A stretch of DNA of 11,998 nucleotides from an uncultured Streptococcus sp. (GCA_916048145.1 CAJZGT010000029.1:1-11998); one strand, 5' to 3'; positions 1-8,420 are shown, counted from the stretch's first letter. A program made the numbers and translations. Notes: generated by a model not told the origin, from the sequence alone.

Positions 1-491
1 CGTGCATAAGCTCCCCAGAGTACAAAAACGACTGGTCTATCTAGATGATTGACCACCTGAATCACAGCATCAGTAAAAGGTTCCCATATTTGACCAGCAT
101 GACCATTGGCCTGTCCAGCAGGAACCGTCAAACAAGCATTAAGAAGCAAGACTCCTTGCTCAGCCCAAGCCGTCAAATCATGAGATTTCTTAACCCCGAT
201 ATCATCTGACAATTCTTTCAAGATATTTTGCAGAGATGGCGGAGCTGGGATAGAGTCAGGTACAGAAAAACTCAAGCCCTGCGCTTGACCTGGCCCGTGA
301 TAGGGATCTTGCCCTAGAATCACCACCTTAACGTCTTCTAGGGGTGTGGTCAAGAGAGCTTGAAAAACCTTTTCCTTGGGCGGATAAACAGTCCCCTGAG
401 CATAGACCTGCTCCATAAACTGATTGATTTTACCGAAATAACCTTCAGGTAATTGCTCCTTAATCAAATCATGCCAAGACGAGTGTTCCAT
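1..491 (-). CDS. ung: Uracil-DNA glycosylase, 5' part (runs off the window at position 1)
   Basis: Family 1 uracil-DNA glycosylase, which removes uracil from DNA and starts base-excision repair in the cytoplasm. The visible part is 163 codons plus two bases. It shows the water-activating motif GQDPYH at residues 60-65 (catalytic Asp62), followed by [12 protein letters not shown], and the uracil-binding strand LLLNACLTV at about 115-123. The C-terminal HPSP DNA-intercalation loop lies outside the window; the family is usually about 217-230 residues long. The ATG at 491-489 is supported by a Shine-Dalgarno AAGGAG six bases upstream. An extended -10 promoter (520-528) lies 29 bases upstream, directly after the terminator of the nucleotidase gene, so ung can be transcribed on its own. 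The missing 3' end is a window-edge effect, not damage. Confidence 0.97.
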   Translation of the reverse strand, partial: MEHSSWHDLIKEQLPEGYFGKINQFMEQVYAQGTVYPPKEKVFQALLTTPLEDVKVVILGQDPYHGPGQAQGLSFSVPDSIPAPPSLQNILKELSDDIGVKKSHDLTAWAEQGVLLLNACLTVPAGQANGHAGQIWEPFTDAVIQVVNHLDRPVVFVLWGAYA

Positions 492-519
492 AGCCGACTC
501 CTTCATTTTTACTGCCTCT

Positions 520-528
520 ATTATAGCA
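520..528 (-). promoter_or_regulatory. Extended -10 promoter of ung
   Basis: On the minus strand this reads TGCTATAAT, a perfect -10 hexamer with the TGn extension. No convincing -35 is present at 16-18 bases upstream. The element begins in the base run that ends the preceding terminator hairpin, so termination and initiation sites are packed together. The ung start codon follows 28 bases downstream of the hexamer. Confidence 0.7.
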
Positions 529-554
529 AAAAGTGGTTATCTAAACCACTTTTT
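528..554 (-). terminator. Rho-independent terminator after the YjjG-like gene
   Basis: A perfect 11-bp inverted repeat (AAAAAGTGGTT at 528-538, AACCACTTTTT at 544-554) with a 5-base loop. On the minus strand the stem ends in five T residues. It overlaps the TAA stop codon of the nucleotidase gene (553-555). The A/T tails are symmetric, so it could stop transcription from either side. Confidence 0.85.
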
Positions 555-1245
555 ACAGTTTATCTAAATAATCCAACAAGTATTGGTAAGAATGGACTTC
601 ATAAGTCGGCTGGGCCTGTGTATAATTTTCGAGGTGATGAGGGTTGTACCAGATCGTGTCAATCCCCGCATTATTGCCGCCTTGAATGTCGGCGGTTAGA
701 GAATCTCCAATCATCAGCGTCTTTTCTTTGCTAAAGCCAGCAATCTCTTGACCAATCTTTTCATAAAAGAGAGCATCGGGCTTTTGTGTTTGCAGCTGTT
801 CAGAGATAAAGACTTGATTGAAATAAGGCGCTAGACCCGATTGAGCCAAACGCCCTGTCTGGATAGCAGTAATGCCATTTGTCGCAGCATACAAGTCATA
901 ATCACGACCGATGAGACTGTCCAAAAGTTCATGAGCGCCTGAAATCGTTTGTCCCTGTTGTGCGAGGTAAAATTGGTAACGCTGGGCTAGAAAACTACCA
1001 TCTTTTTCCTGTCCAAAATGAGAAAATAAACGAGAAAAGCGCGTGTTAACCAGCTCTTGTTTACTGATTTTCTTTTGCTCCAAGTCCTTCCAGAGAGCCT
1101 TGTTCATAGGAACGTAATAGTCTTTATAGGCCTGAATATCTGCAACCCCTTCTTCTTTTAGAAGTTGGGTCAAAGCCACATCCTCAGCAGCATCAAAATC
1201 AAGAAGAGTGTGGTCGAGATCGAAAAGTAGAAATTTGTAGGACAA
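553..1245 (-). CDS. yjjG: YjjG-type HAD pyrimidine nucleotidase
   Basis: HAD-superfamily phosphatase of 230 residues, of the YjjG/YfnB type. These cytosolic enzymes dephosphorylate pyrimidine nucleotides, including non-canonical ones such as 5-substituted dUMP. Motif I is LFDLDHT (nucleophile Asp9, acid/base Asp11). The alpha-helical cap covers roughly residues 15-100. Motif II is AATNG (Thr122), motif III is the Lys in QKPD (Lys155), and motif IV is GDSLTAD (Asp181, Asp186). From memory, a pneumococcal pyrimidine 5'-nucleotidase of this kind, PynA, has been described as an antimutator; this may be the same gene, but I cannot verify it. The start is TTG, chosen because the family begins right before the KFLLFDLDHT strand and no ATG lies in frame upstream; the nearest purine-rich stretch, AAAGGAAA, is about 10 bases upstream. 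It lies 85 bp after hsdR with no terminator between, and just before ung, whose product handles related damage. Confidence 0.92.
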   Translation of the reverse strand: MSYKFLLFDLDHTLLDFDAAEDVALTQLLKEEGVADIQAYKDYYVPMNKALWKDLEQKKISKQELVNTRFSRLFSHFGQEKDGSFLAQRYQFYLAQQGQTISGAHELLDSLIGRDYDLYAATNGITAIQTGRLAQSGLAPYFNQVFISEQLQTQKPDALFYEKIGQEIAGFSKEKTLMIGDSLTADIQGGNNAGIDTIWYNPHHLENYTQAQPTYEVHSYQYLLDYLDKL

Positions 1246-1261
1246 TTTGAGAGTTTTCCTT

Positions 1262-1283
1262 TCTAAAATAAATTGATATTCAC
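1262..1283. repeat. Left copy of a short sequence flanking the hsd operon
   Basis: TCTAAAATA (1262-1270) followed after five bases by ATATTCAC (1276-1283). The same two words occur merged, TCTAAAATATATTCAC, at 8400-8415 on the other side of the restriction operon and in the same orientation. In AT-rich intergenic DNA this may be chance; it could also mark an old insertion junction. Confidence 0.3.
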
Positions 1284-1330
1284 GATAATAAAATATTTGA
1301 ACTAAGAATATCAGGATGAAAGCAAATTAT

Positions 1331-4300
1331 TCAGACTTCAAAACCACCTTCAAGAATGAATCGCTTGAGTAAATCTGATGTTTTTACATTTACCTTAAAC
1401 GGTATCAGTGTCTCTCCAGTTATATTTTCAAAATACGACTTAGCCTTCTGTTTATCAATAGAATTTTTTAAAGAATCAAAGCGACCAAATTCATTTAATG
1501 TTGTTTCAGTTAACTTCATAGACATCATTTGTCTTAACAGTTCTTCATCAAGACCAAAGACATCACTCAAACGTTTAATTCGATCATAATGAATTTGAAC
1601 CTGATAGTCATTAATGTAGTCACGAAGTGTCAGTGTACTGTCTACCTCTATCTCCCCATTTTGAATATCGTGTAAGATTAAATTTGCAATTTTTTGCTCT
1701 TCTTGTGTCAGGGTTGCAAAGGTTTTGTGTAGTTCATTCAAAAGACTTTCAGATTCCTCCGTTCCTAGAGCTTTAATATACTTTTGGAAACGAGAATTCA
1801 TATAATCAGCATCAATCATTCCAGTATCTATTTCAATTATAGAGGTTGACAAATCAAATGGTACATCACCTGGACCTTTGCCTCCACCACCATTACTCAT
1901 CAGTTCCTTATAGCGAATAACTAAAATGTTATACGTCGTCTCATCACATACTACATCCACAACTGACTTTTTCTTTCCAGCACCTTTAGAAATTTCGTAG
2001 TGTAGTTTAGACCATTTAAAGCCTTGAATCCGAGCCGATTCAAGATAATCGTTAAACGAATTAAATAGTTTAGCAAATTTTGCTTTTTCACTTCTCTCAG
2101 CAGGAAGTTTCTCAAAATTTTCTACACCAGAACTTTCAAAAATGTCCCGAATTTGATAAAAACGAGCATTTAGCATGACTAAATTCTGATCTAACTTATT
2201 GACAAAAAGCTCTACAGGACTGTCGCCTGAATAAAGCTGAACTGCATCTTCAATATTCCGTTCCATAGTGTGAGGTTTACGATAATAGCGGATGGTACCA
2301 AATGGTTTGTCCTCTCCAAAAATCCTATTGGTTCGAGAAAAGGCTTGGATAATCAGTTCATCCTTCATCAATTGGTCTACATAAAGAGTATTAACCCATT
2401 TAGAATCAAATCCTGTTAACATTTGATTTACAACGATAAGTAAGTCTAATTGCTTTTCTGGCTCTCTTTCAATCCATTTATGCTGGTGTTTGTGCGCCAA
2501 ACGATTAGAAACATCCTTTTTGAAACGATCATGAGATGCCAAAGTGTAAAGCTGACCATATTGTTTCTCATAATCAGTTAGAATCTCTACAAGAGCATCT
2601 TCTTTAAAATCAAAGCCGTCATTATTATCAACATTTGGATCAAATAACGCTGTTACTCTTAACTCAGGCTTTATTGCTTTCAGCAACCGATAATAAGAAA
2701 TAGCTTCTTGGATACTGCTAGTCGCAAAAATAGCATGGAATTTTCCATTACGACTCAAGGTTAACCAGTTATCACAGATGTCCTTCACAACAGCTTTCTG
2801 ATAGTCAGGTGTTAGATATTGATTTTTTGGTATGTAGTCTTCAATTCCTTTGATGTATTTCCCTTTTCTATTCATAAAGCCTGCCATCTTGACTTTTGAA
2901 CCATCCATAAAGTGATAGTAGACTTTACTCTTTTCCAGCTTACTAACTGCTTCTTCTACACTAGAAGCTTTCGACTGATTTAGGGCTACTTTTTCTCTGA
3001 TTTCACGATCCTTATAGATTAAGACTTTATAAGGATCAAATCCTAAAACATTTTTATCGCGAATTCCATCCGCGATAGTGTAATGATGTAATTCTTGACC
3101 AAAAATCGAAGTTGTTGTATTCTTTTTTCGCTCATTTTCCTTTTTAATAGGCGTACCAGTAAAACCGAAGAACAGAGCTTGAGGAAAGGTCTCTTTAATG
3201 GTAATCATCATCTCGCCAAAAGTAGAGCGATGAGCCTCATCGATGATAAACACAATCCTATTTTTTCTCATCTCTTCCAGCTCTGCATCGGTCATCCCAT
3301 CCTCCTCTTTGATATTACTCATCTTTTGAATAGAGGTAACAATCAAAGTATTTTCGGGAGACTTACTTTTCAAGCGAGTCCTAAGCATAGTTGTATTTTT
3401 TGTTTCTTGAACTGATTCTCTCTCCTCTGCAAAACCTCGATATTCTTTTATAGACTGAGTTCCTAGTTCAATTCTATCCAATAAAAATATTACTTTATCT
3501 GCATCTTTTGAGTTAGCAATTAGCTGGGCAGCTTTAAAACTAGTCATGGTCTTGCCAGATCCTGTTGTATGCCAAATAAAACCACCAAGCTGATTGCGAT
3601 CAGCCCACTTATTTTTAGCTACCCGGTCAGAAATTGCTGCAACTGCATAGTATTGGTAGCTACGTAAAACTTTTAAAATTCCATCCGACTGGTCAGCTAT
3701 AGTGTAATAACCGATTAGCTGATGCGCCATCGGAATTGACAAAAGATAAACAGCAATATCTTTCCAGTTGTTGATTAACTCATTATTAAAATCTTCCCAA
3801 TGGAAATAATAATCTGGATTAAAACGTCCATCCGGCCCTGGATTGGCAAAGTAGACAGTTTCATTAGGCTCCATGGCCACAAAGATTTGAACCAAAGAGA
3901 AGAGCCCTGTGAAAATGCCCTCTCTGGCATACTTTTCGATTTGTGCTGTGGCCTGACTTACTGGAACACCATTGCGTTTTAGCTCCAAGTGAAATACTGG
4001 CATTCCATTAATCAAAAGCATCAAATCGCCTCGTCTATCATGGAGAATGGGAGATTTTGTTGGAAATTGAGGTTGTCTTGCAATCTGATAGCGACTTGAA
4101 CCTGCAGCAATCTCCTTACGGTTATAGATTTTGAGACTAATCTCTTTTCCGAAATGCTCAGGATCTGCTGGATTGTCTCTTTTGACTGAGACAGAACCTC
4201 CGTTGATGAAACCGTTCAGCTTTAGTGGTGTTCGGAGATTTTCAATCTGCTCCAAAATTTGAGCCATTTCACCGTCTGTTAAAGGCTGGTCATTGAGACG

Positions 4301-4456
4301 GTCGCGTTCACGGTTGTTATCAAAGAGAATCTTGGCCCAATTCTCAATCAGATCCTGCTCAGTTGGATAGTAGAGGATTTCTTTTTCCCAACCCTTTGTA
4401 AAAAGTACCTCTATCAAGGCCTGTTCAAAATCAGCTTCTTTGCTAAAAACGGTCAT
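1331..4456 (-). CDS. hsdR: Type I restriction enzyme HsdR, ATP-dependent nuclease/translocase subunit
   Basis: Motor and cleavage subunit of a type I restriction-modification complex. It translocates unmethylated DNA using ATP and cuts it at a distance. At 1041 residues it matches the type IC (EcoR124I-like) size of about 1040. The N-terminal nuclease domain shows the PD-(D/E)xK set Asp144 (RRGD) and Glu158-x-Lys160 (LELK), with a Q/Y-rich region around 171-176. The SF2 helicase motor follows: Walker A TTGSGKT at 297-303, DEAH at 406-409, TGTP at 433-436, TGFDSKWVNTLYVD at 681-694 and the motif VI region QAFSRTNR at 704-711. The C-terminal part from about 750 should contact the methyltransferase. 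The ATG has a strong Shine-Dalgarno AAAGGAG that overlaps the hsdS stop codon, 11 bp upstream, so translation is coupled. The frame is intact and all key residues are present, so the enzyme should be active. Confidence 0.97.
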   Translation of the reverse strand: MTVFSKEADFEQALIEVLFTKGWEKEILYYPTEQDLIENWAKILFDNNRERDRLNDQPLTDGEMAQILEQIENLRTPLKLNGFINGGSVSVKRDNPADPEHFGKEISLKIYNRKEIAAGSSRYQIARQPQFPTKSPILHDRRGDLMLLINGMPVFHLELKRNGVPVSQATAQIEKYAREGIFTGLFSLVQIFVAMEPNETVYFANPGPDGRFNPDYYFHWEDFNNELINNWKDIAVYLLSIPMAHQLIGYYTIADQSDGILKVLRSYQYYAVAAISDRVAKNKWADRNQLGGFIWHTTGSGKTMTSFKAAQLIANSKDADKVIFLLDRIELGTQSIKEYRGFAEERESVQETKNTTMLRTRLKSKSPENTLIVTSIQKMSNIKEEDGMTDAELEEMRKNRIVFIIDEAHRSTFGEMMITIKETFPQALFFGFTGTPIKKENERKKNTTTSIFGQELHHYTIADGIRDKNVLGFDPYKVLIYKDREIREKVALNQSKASSVEEAVSKLEKSKVYYHFMDGSKVKMAGFMNRKGKYIKGIEDYIPKNQYLTPDYQKAVVKDICDNWLTLSRNGKFHAIFATSSIQEAISYYRLLKAIKPELRVTALFDPNVDNNDGFDFKEDALVEILTDYEKQYGQLYTLASHDRFKKDVSNRLAHKHQHKWIEREPEKQLDLLIVVNQMLTGFDSKWVNTLYVDQLMKDELIIQAFSRTNRIFGEDKPFGTIRYYRKPHTMERNIEDAVQLYSGDSPVELFVNKLDQNLVMLNARFYQIRDIFESSGVENFEKLPAERSEKAKFAKLFNSFNDYLESARIQGFKWSKLHYEISKGAGKKKSVVDVVCDETTYNILVIRYKELMSNGGGGKGPGDVPFDLSTSIIEIDTGMIDADYMNSRFQKYIKALGTEESESLLNELHKTFATLTQEEQKIANLILHDIQNGEIEVDSTLTLRDYINDYQVQIHYDRIKRLSDVFGLDEELLRQMMSMKLTETTLNEFGRFDSLKNSIDKQKAKSYFENITGETLIPFKVNVKTSDLLKRFILEGGFEV

Positions 4457-4467
4457 CTGTAACTCCT

Positions 4468-5622
4468 TTACATCATCATTTGTTCAAGTAAAGCTTTCTT
4501 CATATTCTGCAGTTTGTCTAGTCTACGCTGTTGAAGGATAATGAGCTGATCCAACTCTTGGAAGAAGGAACCGATGGCTCTTTGTTCGGGAAGAGAAGGA
4601 AGGAAAATTTTATAACTTCCTAACTGGGGGACGGTTAACTGGGGAACTCCCGTTGATTCAATTACAATATTTTTGGTATTTATAGCATTCTCTAAAAAAA
4701 TAACATCATAATCTGATCTTAATGATAGAAGACGCACAACAGGAGTAAAATTTACGTTACGAGCTTTTGCTACTCCAACATTACCTCTGCCAGTTACTGT
4801 AACTGCAGGAGCCTCTATTCTATAGCTATCATTATAATACCCAATAATTCCATCATCTGTAAGAGCATTGGCAATCACCGGATATTTCCCATTATTCAAT
4901 AATTTAGATTTATCAATATCTCCACCAGCAGATATTTCTGTGCACTCCTCCAACTTCCGCAGTTCCCAAACTTTCGCATTTTGACCTGAAAATTCTTTAA
5001 AACGAATAGCCGGAACAGTCTGTTCATTTTCTGGAAACATCTTTTGTAGCATGGCTATTTTGATTCGACGGCTTTTTTCTAGCTTACGCTGTTGAAGGGT
5101 AATGAGCTGATTCAACTCTTGGAAGAAGGAACCGATGGCCTTTTGTTCGGGGGAAGAGGGAATAAGAATCGTTGCAGATTTTATATCATTTGAGTTAATA
5201 CTTTCAAAAGTGGAACCTGTACTTAACTTATTCCAGTACCCATTTTGTTTCATTTTAGAAAGTGTCTGAAAGATAAATTCGTTCCCCCTAATAGCAGCAA
5301 CACCACGACCTAAAACAACATTATAGTCAGTTTTTCCTATATCACCAACAGGTGCTCGGACGCTTAAAATCAAGTCTCCCACTCTTCCTTGTTTTGTAAC
5401 TTGAGTCGTCCATACCCTCGGAAAAACTTTACCATCTTTCATATCTGCATTACCTTGAACAAGAATATAATTAGAAGGATTATCGGTATAATTTTCACTC
5501 TTAGGAGACTGTCCCATAGTAATGTCAGCTACCTCCCCCAACTTCCGCTGTTCCCAAGCTTCCGCATTTTGACCTGAAAATTCTTTGAAACGAATAGCTG
5601 GTGCTTTTCTTTCTTCTGTCAT
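4468..5622 (-). CDS. hsdS: Type I restriction-modification specificity subunit HsdS
   Basis: Selects the bipartite DNA target for both methylation and cleavage by the HsdM/HsdR complex. It has 384 residues and two target-recognition domains: TRD1 at about 22-156 (GEVADITMGQSP) and TRD2 at about 218-344 (EISAGGDIDKSKL). Each half carries the same two conserved blocks: PAIRFKEFSGQNA at 8-20 and 204-216, and PEQ-AIGSFFQEL-QLI-LQQR at 158-179 and 345-366, the latter forming the long spacer helices. This circular half-repeat layout is typical of type IC HsdS. The ATG lies one base after the hsdM stop codon with only a weak ribosome-binding site, so it probably depends on translation of hsdM. No second or silent hsdS copy and no recombinase gene is present in the window. 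The recognition sequence cannot be predicted by eye. Confidence 0.96.
   Translation of the reverse strand: MTEERKAPAIRFKEFSGQNAEAWEQRKLGEVADITMGQSPKSENYTDNPSNYILVQGNADMKDGKVFPRVWTTQVTKQGRVGDLILSVRAPVGDIGKTDYNVVLGRGVAAIRGNEFIFQTLSKMKQNGYWNKLSTGSTFESINSNDIKSATILIPSSPEQKAIGSFFQELNQLITLQQRKLEKSRRIKIAMLQKMFPENEQTVPAIRFKEFSGQNAKVWELRKLEECTEISAGGDIDKSKLLNNGKYPVIANALTDDGIIGYYNDSYRIEAPAVTVTGRGNVGVAKARNVNFTPVVRLLSLRSDYDVIFLENAINTKNIVIESTGVPQLTVPQLGSYKIFLPSLPEQRAIGSFFQELDQLIILQQRRLDKLQNMKKALLEQMMM
4521..4590 (-). repeat. hsdS spacer-helix repeat, distal copy
   Basis: A 70-bp stretch coding for the distal conserved helix of HsdS. It matches 5082-5151 at 64 of 70 positions by my count, in direct orientation and in frame (offset 561 bp, 187 codons). 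Confidence 0.9.
4951..5013 (-). repeat. hsdS TRD-proximal repeat, second copy
   Basis: A 63-bp stretch coding for the conserved block that precedes TRD2. It matches 5539-5601 at 58 of 63 positions by my count, in direct orientation and in frame (offset 588 bp, 196 codons). Confidence 0.9.
5082..5151 (-). repeat. hsdS spacer-helix repeat, central copy
   Basis: Partner of 4521-4590. It codes for the central conserved helix between the two target-recognition domains and contains long exactly identical runs, including the codons for AIGSFFQEL. Confidence 0.9.
5539..5601 (-). repeat. hsdS TRD-proximal repeat, first copy
   Basis: Partner of 4951-5013. It codes for the block before TRD1 near the N terminus of HsdS. 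Confidence 0.9.
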
Positions 5623-5623
5623 C

Positions 5624-8383
5624 TTATTTTCTATTTAGGAGGTTTTGAAACTCCCGCAATCCTTTCATATCGAATTCTGGCCCATCCAACTGGTCAATCA
5701 TATCAGAGAGACTTTGCTCTACAGCTACTAGCTCTTTGCTGACATCTTCAAAAGTTTCTGAGTATTTATCCGCTACTCCTGTGACATGTTTTATCAGCTG
5801 AGTAAATAAGACATCTGGTAATTGATTCAGCTGATCAACGACCGGAACAATCCATTTCTTCTCAAGCAGTTCATTTGCCTCCTCATCTGACAAGTTTTCA
5901 ATAACTTGCTTCGTTTTCAAATGAAGCTCTTTCTCTGCTTTCTTAACTATAGCAGCTAGTTGCTTTTCTTCGTCTTGAAGTTTAATAACATTCTGTAAAG
6001 TAGCCTCAAAGCTTCCTTCCTCAAAAACTGTTTGACATTGCAACCACTGGATATAGCTTCTCACACTAACTACTCCGTAAGTTTTGTCTTTTAATGTCTC
6101 CATTGATGACCAGGATACTTCAGGGTGAGCAGCTATAAAATCTATTTTTTCTGCCTTCTTAGCTTTCCTATCTAACAGATCGAGATAAGTTCTTAGAGCC
6201 GAAATCTCCAAGCTATCCACTTCGGCATAAATATCCTCCAGCAACAGATTGACTTCCTTAGTGATAAAACCATCTTGCTCGTCATTTAAAATCTGAAGTT
6301 CTTTTTCTTCTTCAGAAAGATTATCAATCAATTGAACATATGTATCCTTAATATCCTGCAACCTAGCTTTTTGCGCTTTTATCTGCTCCAATTCTTCTGT
6401 AAGGTGTACTTCCTGAACCAACTCAAAAGGTAGTATTCGACCTATCCAGCCTTCCAGTTTTTCTTCTGGTTCTTTTCCCTTCTTTTTCTTTATGATAATA
6501 TTTGGATCCACGCGCTTAACAGTTTGAAATCCTTCAGTCTGAATCATCTCCAAATCCTGAGAAATTTCCTGCCATCCATCGTCTAAAAGTTGATAGGCAG
6601 TGTAAGGATCAACTATGGGATAGTCATATAAATTCTTGAATAGCTGCTGACTAATCACAGACTCGGCCTGGGGTAAAGAAACAGATAAAGCCCGAACTAC
6701 CAAATAATCATATAGGTATGCAGAAAATGATTCAAAGCTCTGATGATAATCGGATAAGAATTTTTTTATATCCTTATTATTTAAAATCACTTGTTTTAAG
6801 TCTGGACTTTTAAACTCGACATAAGGAGATCCATCGTCTTCAAAAAGGTCAGAAAATAAACTGGGGAAAGCGCACCAAAAAGGATCTAATTTGGCCAGCT
6901 CTGATTTAGGAATTCCTCCATACATAGAAGCATAAATATCCCAAGATTCCTGAGGTTCAGATGAATCAACATAACGTGGGATGTTAAGGTTATAGTCTTG
7001 CTGGCGAAGCTCTTCTTTTGATACCAGACGAGAATATCCCTCTATCGTTTCACGATTATTTACAATATCAACAATCTTCTTAATGTCAGAAGCACGAAGT
7101 TGGTTGTTTTTCCCAACTTTTACAAAGCCTTTAGAGGCATCTACAATCAAGATATCATCTCTATCTCTATGCTGTTTTAGCACCATAATAATCGTAGGAA
7201 TCCCTGTACCAAAAAAGATATTTGAAGGCAAACCAATAATTGCATCAATCTTATTTTTTTCGATTAAATTCATACGAATTTTTCTTTCTTCGCCCCCTCG
7301 AAAAAGAACGCCATGAGGAAGAACAATAGCCATAATGCCATCCGGTTTTAAATGGTATAAATCATGAAGCAAAAATGCATAATCTGCTTTGGTTCGAGGA
7401 GCTAAACCAAAACCAAAGTAGCGGGGATCATCTTCTTTATGTTCAGAATCCCATTTCTGCGAATAAGGTGGATTTGAAACAACAGCATCAACGTAGAGTG
7501 GATTATAAGTATTAACAGGATCGTTTTCATTAAAATAAGGCCAGTCATCCTCCAAGGTATCCCCGTTTCGAGTGATAATATTGGATGGCAAAATCCCTCG
7601 CATAATCAAATTCATACGTGTCAGATTGTAGGTGTTGCTCTTTAATTCTTGGGCATAATATTGGATTTTATTTTCCCCTTGGATAAATTTTGAAGCCGAT
7701 TGCCCGATGTTGATGAGCAAAGAGCCTGATCCACTAGTTGGATCATAAATTTTAATTTCATCTTTATCATAGAGATGATGGGCCACAATTTCAGAGATTA
7801 GTACAGATACTTCGTGAGGGGTATAAAACTCCCCTGCCTTTTTACCAGCATTTGCTGCAAACATACTAATCAGATATTCGTAAATGAAGCCCAAAACATC
7901 ATAGTCTCTTCTCCCTTCCATAGGAATTGACTTAATTAATGTGAGAAGTCTGCTAATAGCTTTTGTCTGAGAAGCAGATGATTCTCCAAGCTTACTTAGG
8001 CCAGTTTGGAGAGTATCAAAGACACCATCAAAAACATGTTTATGCCCTTTACCAATTAATCGATTAAATGCTGATAAGGCATCTCGAACATTCGATACAT
8101 CGAAATCAACCCCTTTTTTAATCCAAGTAGAAAAGAGATTATCATAACAGATAAAATAACCAATTTTTTCTTGTATATATTTTACAGTTTCTTCATCAGA
8201 CTCTGACAAATCAGATAGATCGTCACCGTATCCTTCTTGAGAAAGGAATTGTTCTTCTTTATCTGATAAAAACTTGTAAAACATAAATCCTAGAATATAA
8301 TCTTTATATTCGTTGGCTTCTATTTTAGAACGCATTTCATTGGCTGATTCCCAAATTTTTGCAGCTAATTGTTGCTTATTCAT
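5624..8383 (-). CDS. hsdM: Type I restriction-modification methyltransferase HsdM with a long C-terminal extension
   Basis: N6-adenine methyltransferase subunit; with HsdS it methylates the host target sites and so protects them from HsdR. Residues 1-155 form the N-terminal helical HsdM domain. The SAM-dependent core shows GEFYTPHEV at 184-192, SAM motif I DPTSGSG at 214-220 and the catalytic NPPY at 304-307. The typical core end, QDYNLNIPRYV, is at 462-472. Ordinary HsdM proteins stop around 500-550 residues, but this one continues to 919. The extra part (about 475-919) contains an aromatic-rich segment (500-600), a basic patch IIKKKKGKEP (630-639) and highly charged, probably coiled-coil stretches (about 660-700, 800-845, 875-915). 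Long HsdM proteins of this kind are known in Firmicutes, so this is a subtype rather than a fusion artefact. The ATG has AGGA seven bases upstream. It is first in the operon and stops one base before hsdS. Confidence 0.95.
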   Translation of the reverse strand: MNKQQLAAKIWESANEMRSKIEANEYKDYILGFMFYKFLSDKEEQFLSQEGYGDDLSDLSESDEETVKYIQEKIGYFICYDNLFSTWIKKGVDFDVSNVRDALSAFNRLIGKGHKHVFDGVFDTLQTGLSKLGESSASQTKAISRLLTLIKSIPMEGRRDYDVLGFIYEYLISMFAANAGKKAGEFYTPHEVSVLISEIVAHHLYDKDEIKIYDPTSGSGSLLINIGQSASKFIQGENKIQYYAQELKSNTYNLTRMNLIMRGILPSNIITRNGDTLEDDWPYFNENDPVNTYNPLYVDAVVSNPPYSQKWDSEHKEDDPRYFGFGLAPRTKADYAFLLHDLYHLKPDGIMAIVLPHGVLFRGGEERKIRMNLIEKNKIDAIIGLPSNIFFGTGIPTIIMVLKQHRDRDDILIVDASKGFVKVGKNNQLRASDIKKIVDIVNNRETIEGYSRLVSKEELRQQDYNLNIPRYVDSSEPQESWDIYASMYGGIPKSELAKLDPFWCAFPSLFSDLFEDDGSPYVEFKSPDLKQVILNNKDIKKFLSDYHQSFESFSAYLYDYLVVRALSVSLPQAESVISQQLFKNLYDYPIVDPYTAYQLLDDGWQEISQDLEMIQTEGFQTVKRVDPNIIIKKKKGKEPEEKLEGWIGRILPFELVQEVHLTEELEQIKAQKARLQDIKDTYVQLIDNLSEEEKELQILNDEQDGFITKEVNLLLEDIYAEVDSLEISALRTYLDLLDRKAKKAEKIDFIAAHPEVSWSSMETLKDKTYGVVSVRSYIQWLQCQTVFEEGSFEATLQNVIKLQDEEKQLAAIVKKAEKELHLKTKQVIENLSDEEANELLEKKWIVPVVDQLNQLPDVLFTQLIKHVTGVADKYSETFEDVSKELVAVEQSLSDMIDQLDGPEFDMKGLREFQNLLNRK

Positions 8384-8399
8384 ATTTGTATCCTATTAA

Positions 8400-8415
8400 T
8401 CTAAAATATATTCAC
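8400..8415. repeat. Right copy of a short sequence flanking the hsd operon
   Basis: TCTAAAATATATTCAC. It contains, without the insert, both words of the left copy at 1262-1283. It lies in the untranslated leader of hsdM, and its partner lies in the leader of the nucleotidase gene. Confidence 0.3.
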
Positions 8416-8420
8416 TTTCT

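Noticed and set aside
453..734. 93-codon open frame on the plus strand over the end of the nucleotidase gene and the start of ung
   Set aside because: It lies opposite two well supported genes and a terminator, and its product shows no recognisable family.
3095..3415. 106-codon plus-strand open frame inside hsdR
   Set aside because: Antisense shadow of the helicase motifs of hsdR; no ribosome-binding site or family signal. The same applies to the plus-strand frames at 1356, 3800, 5389, 7083, 8986, 10843 and 11006.
4468..5622. Phase-variable inverting hsdS locus like the pneumococcal ivr system
   Set aside because: The repeats are direct rather than inverted, there is only one hsdS, and no recombinase gene lies in the window; both ends of the operon are flanked by unrelated genes.
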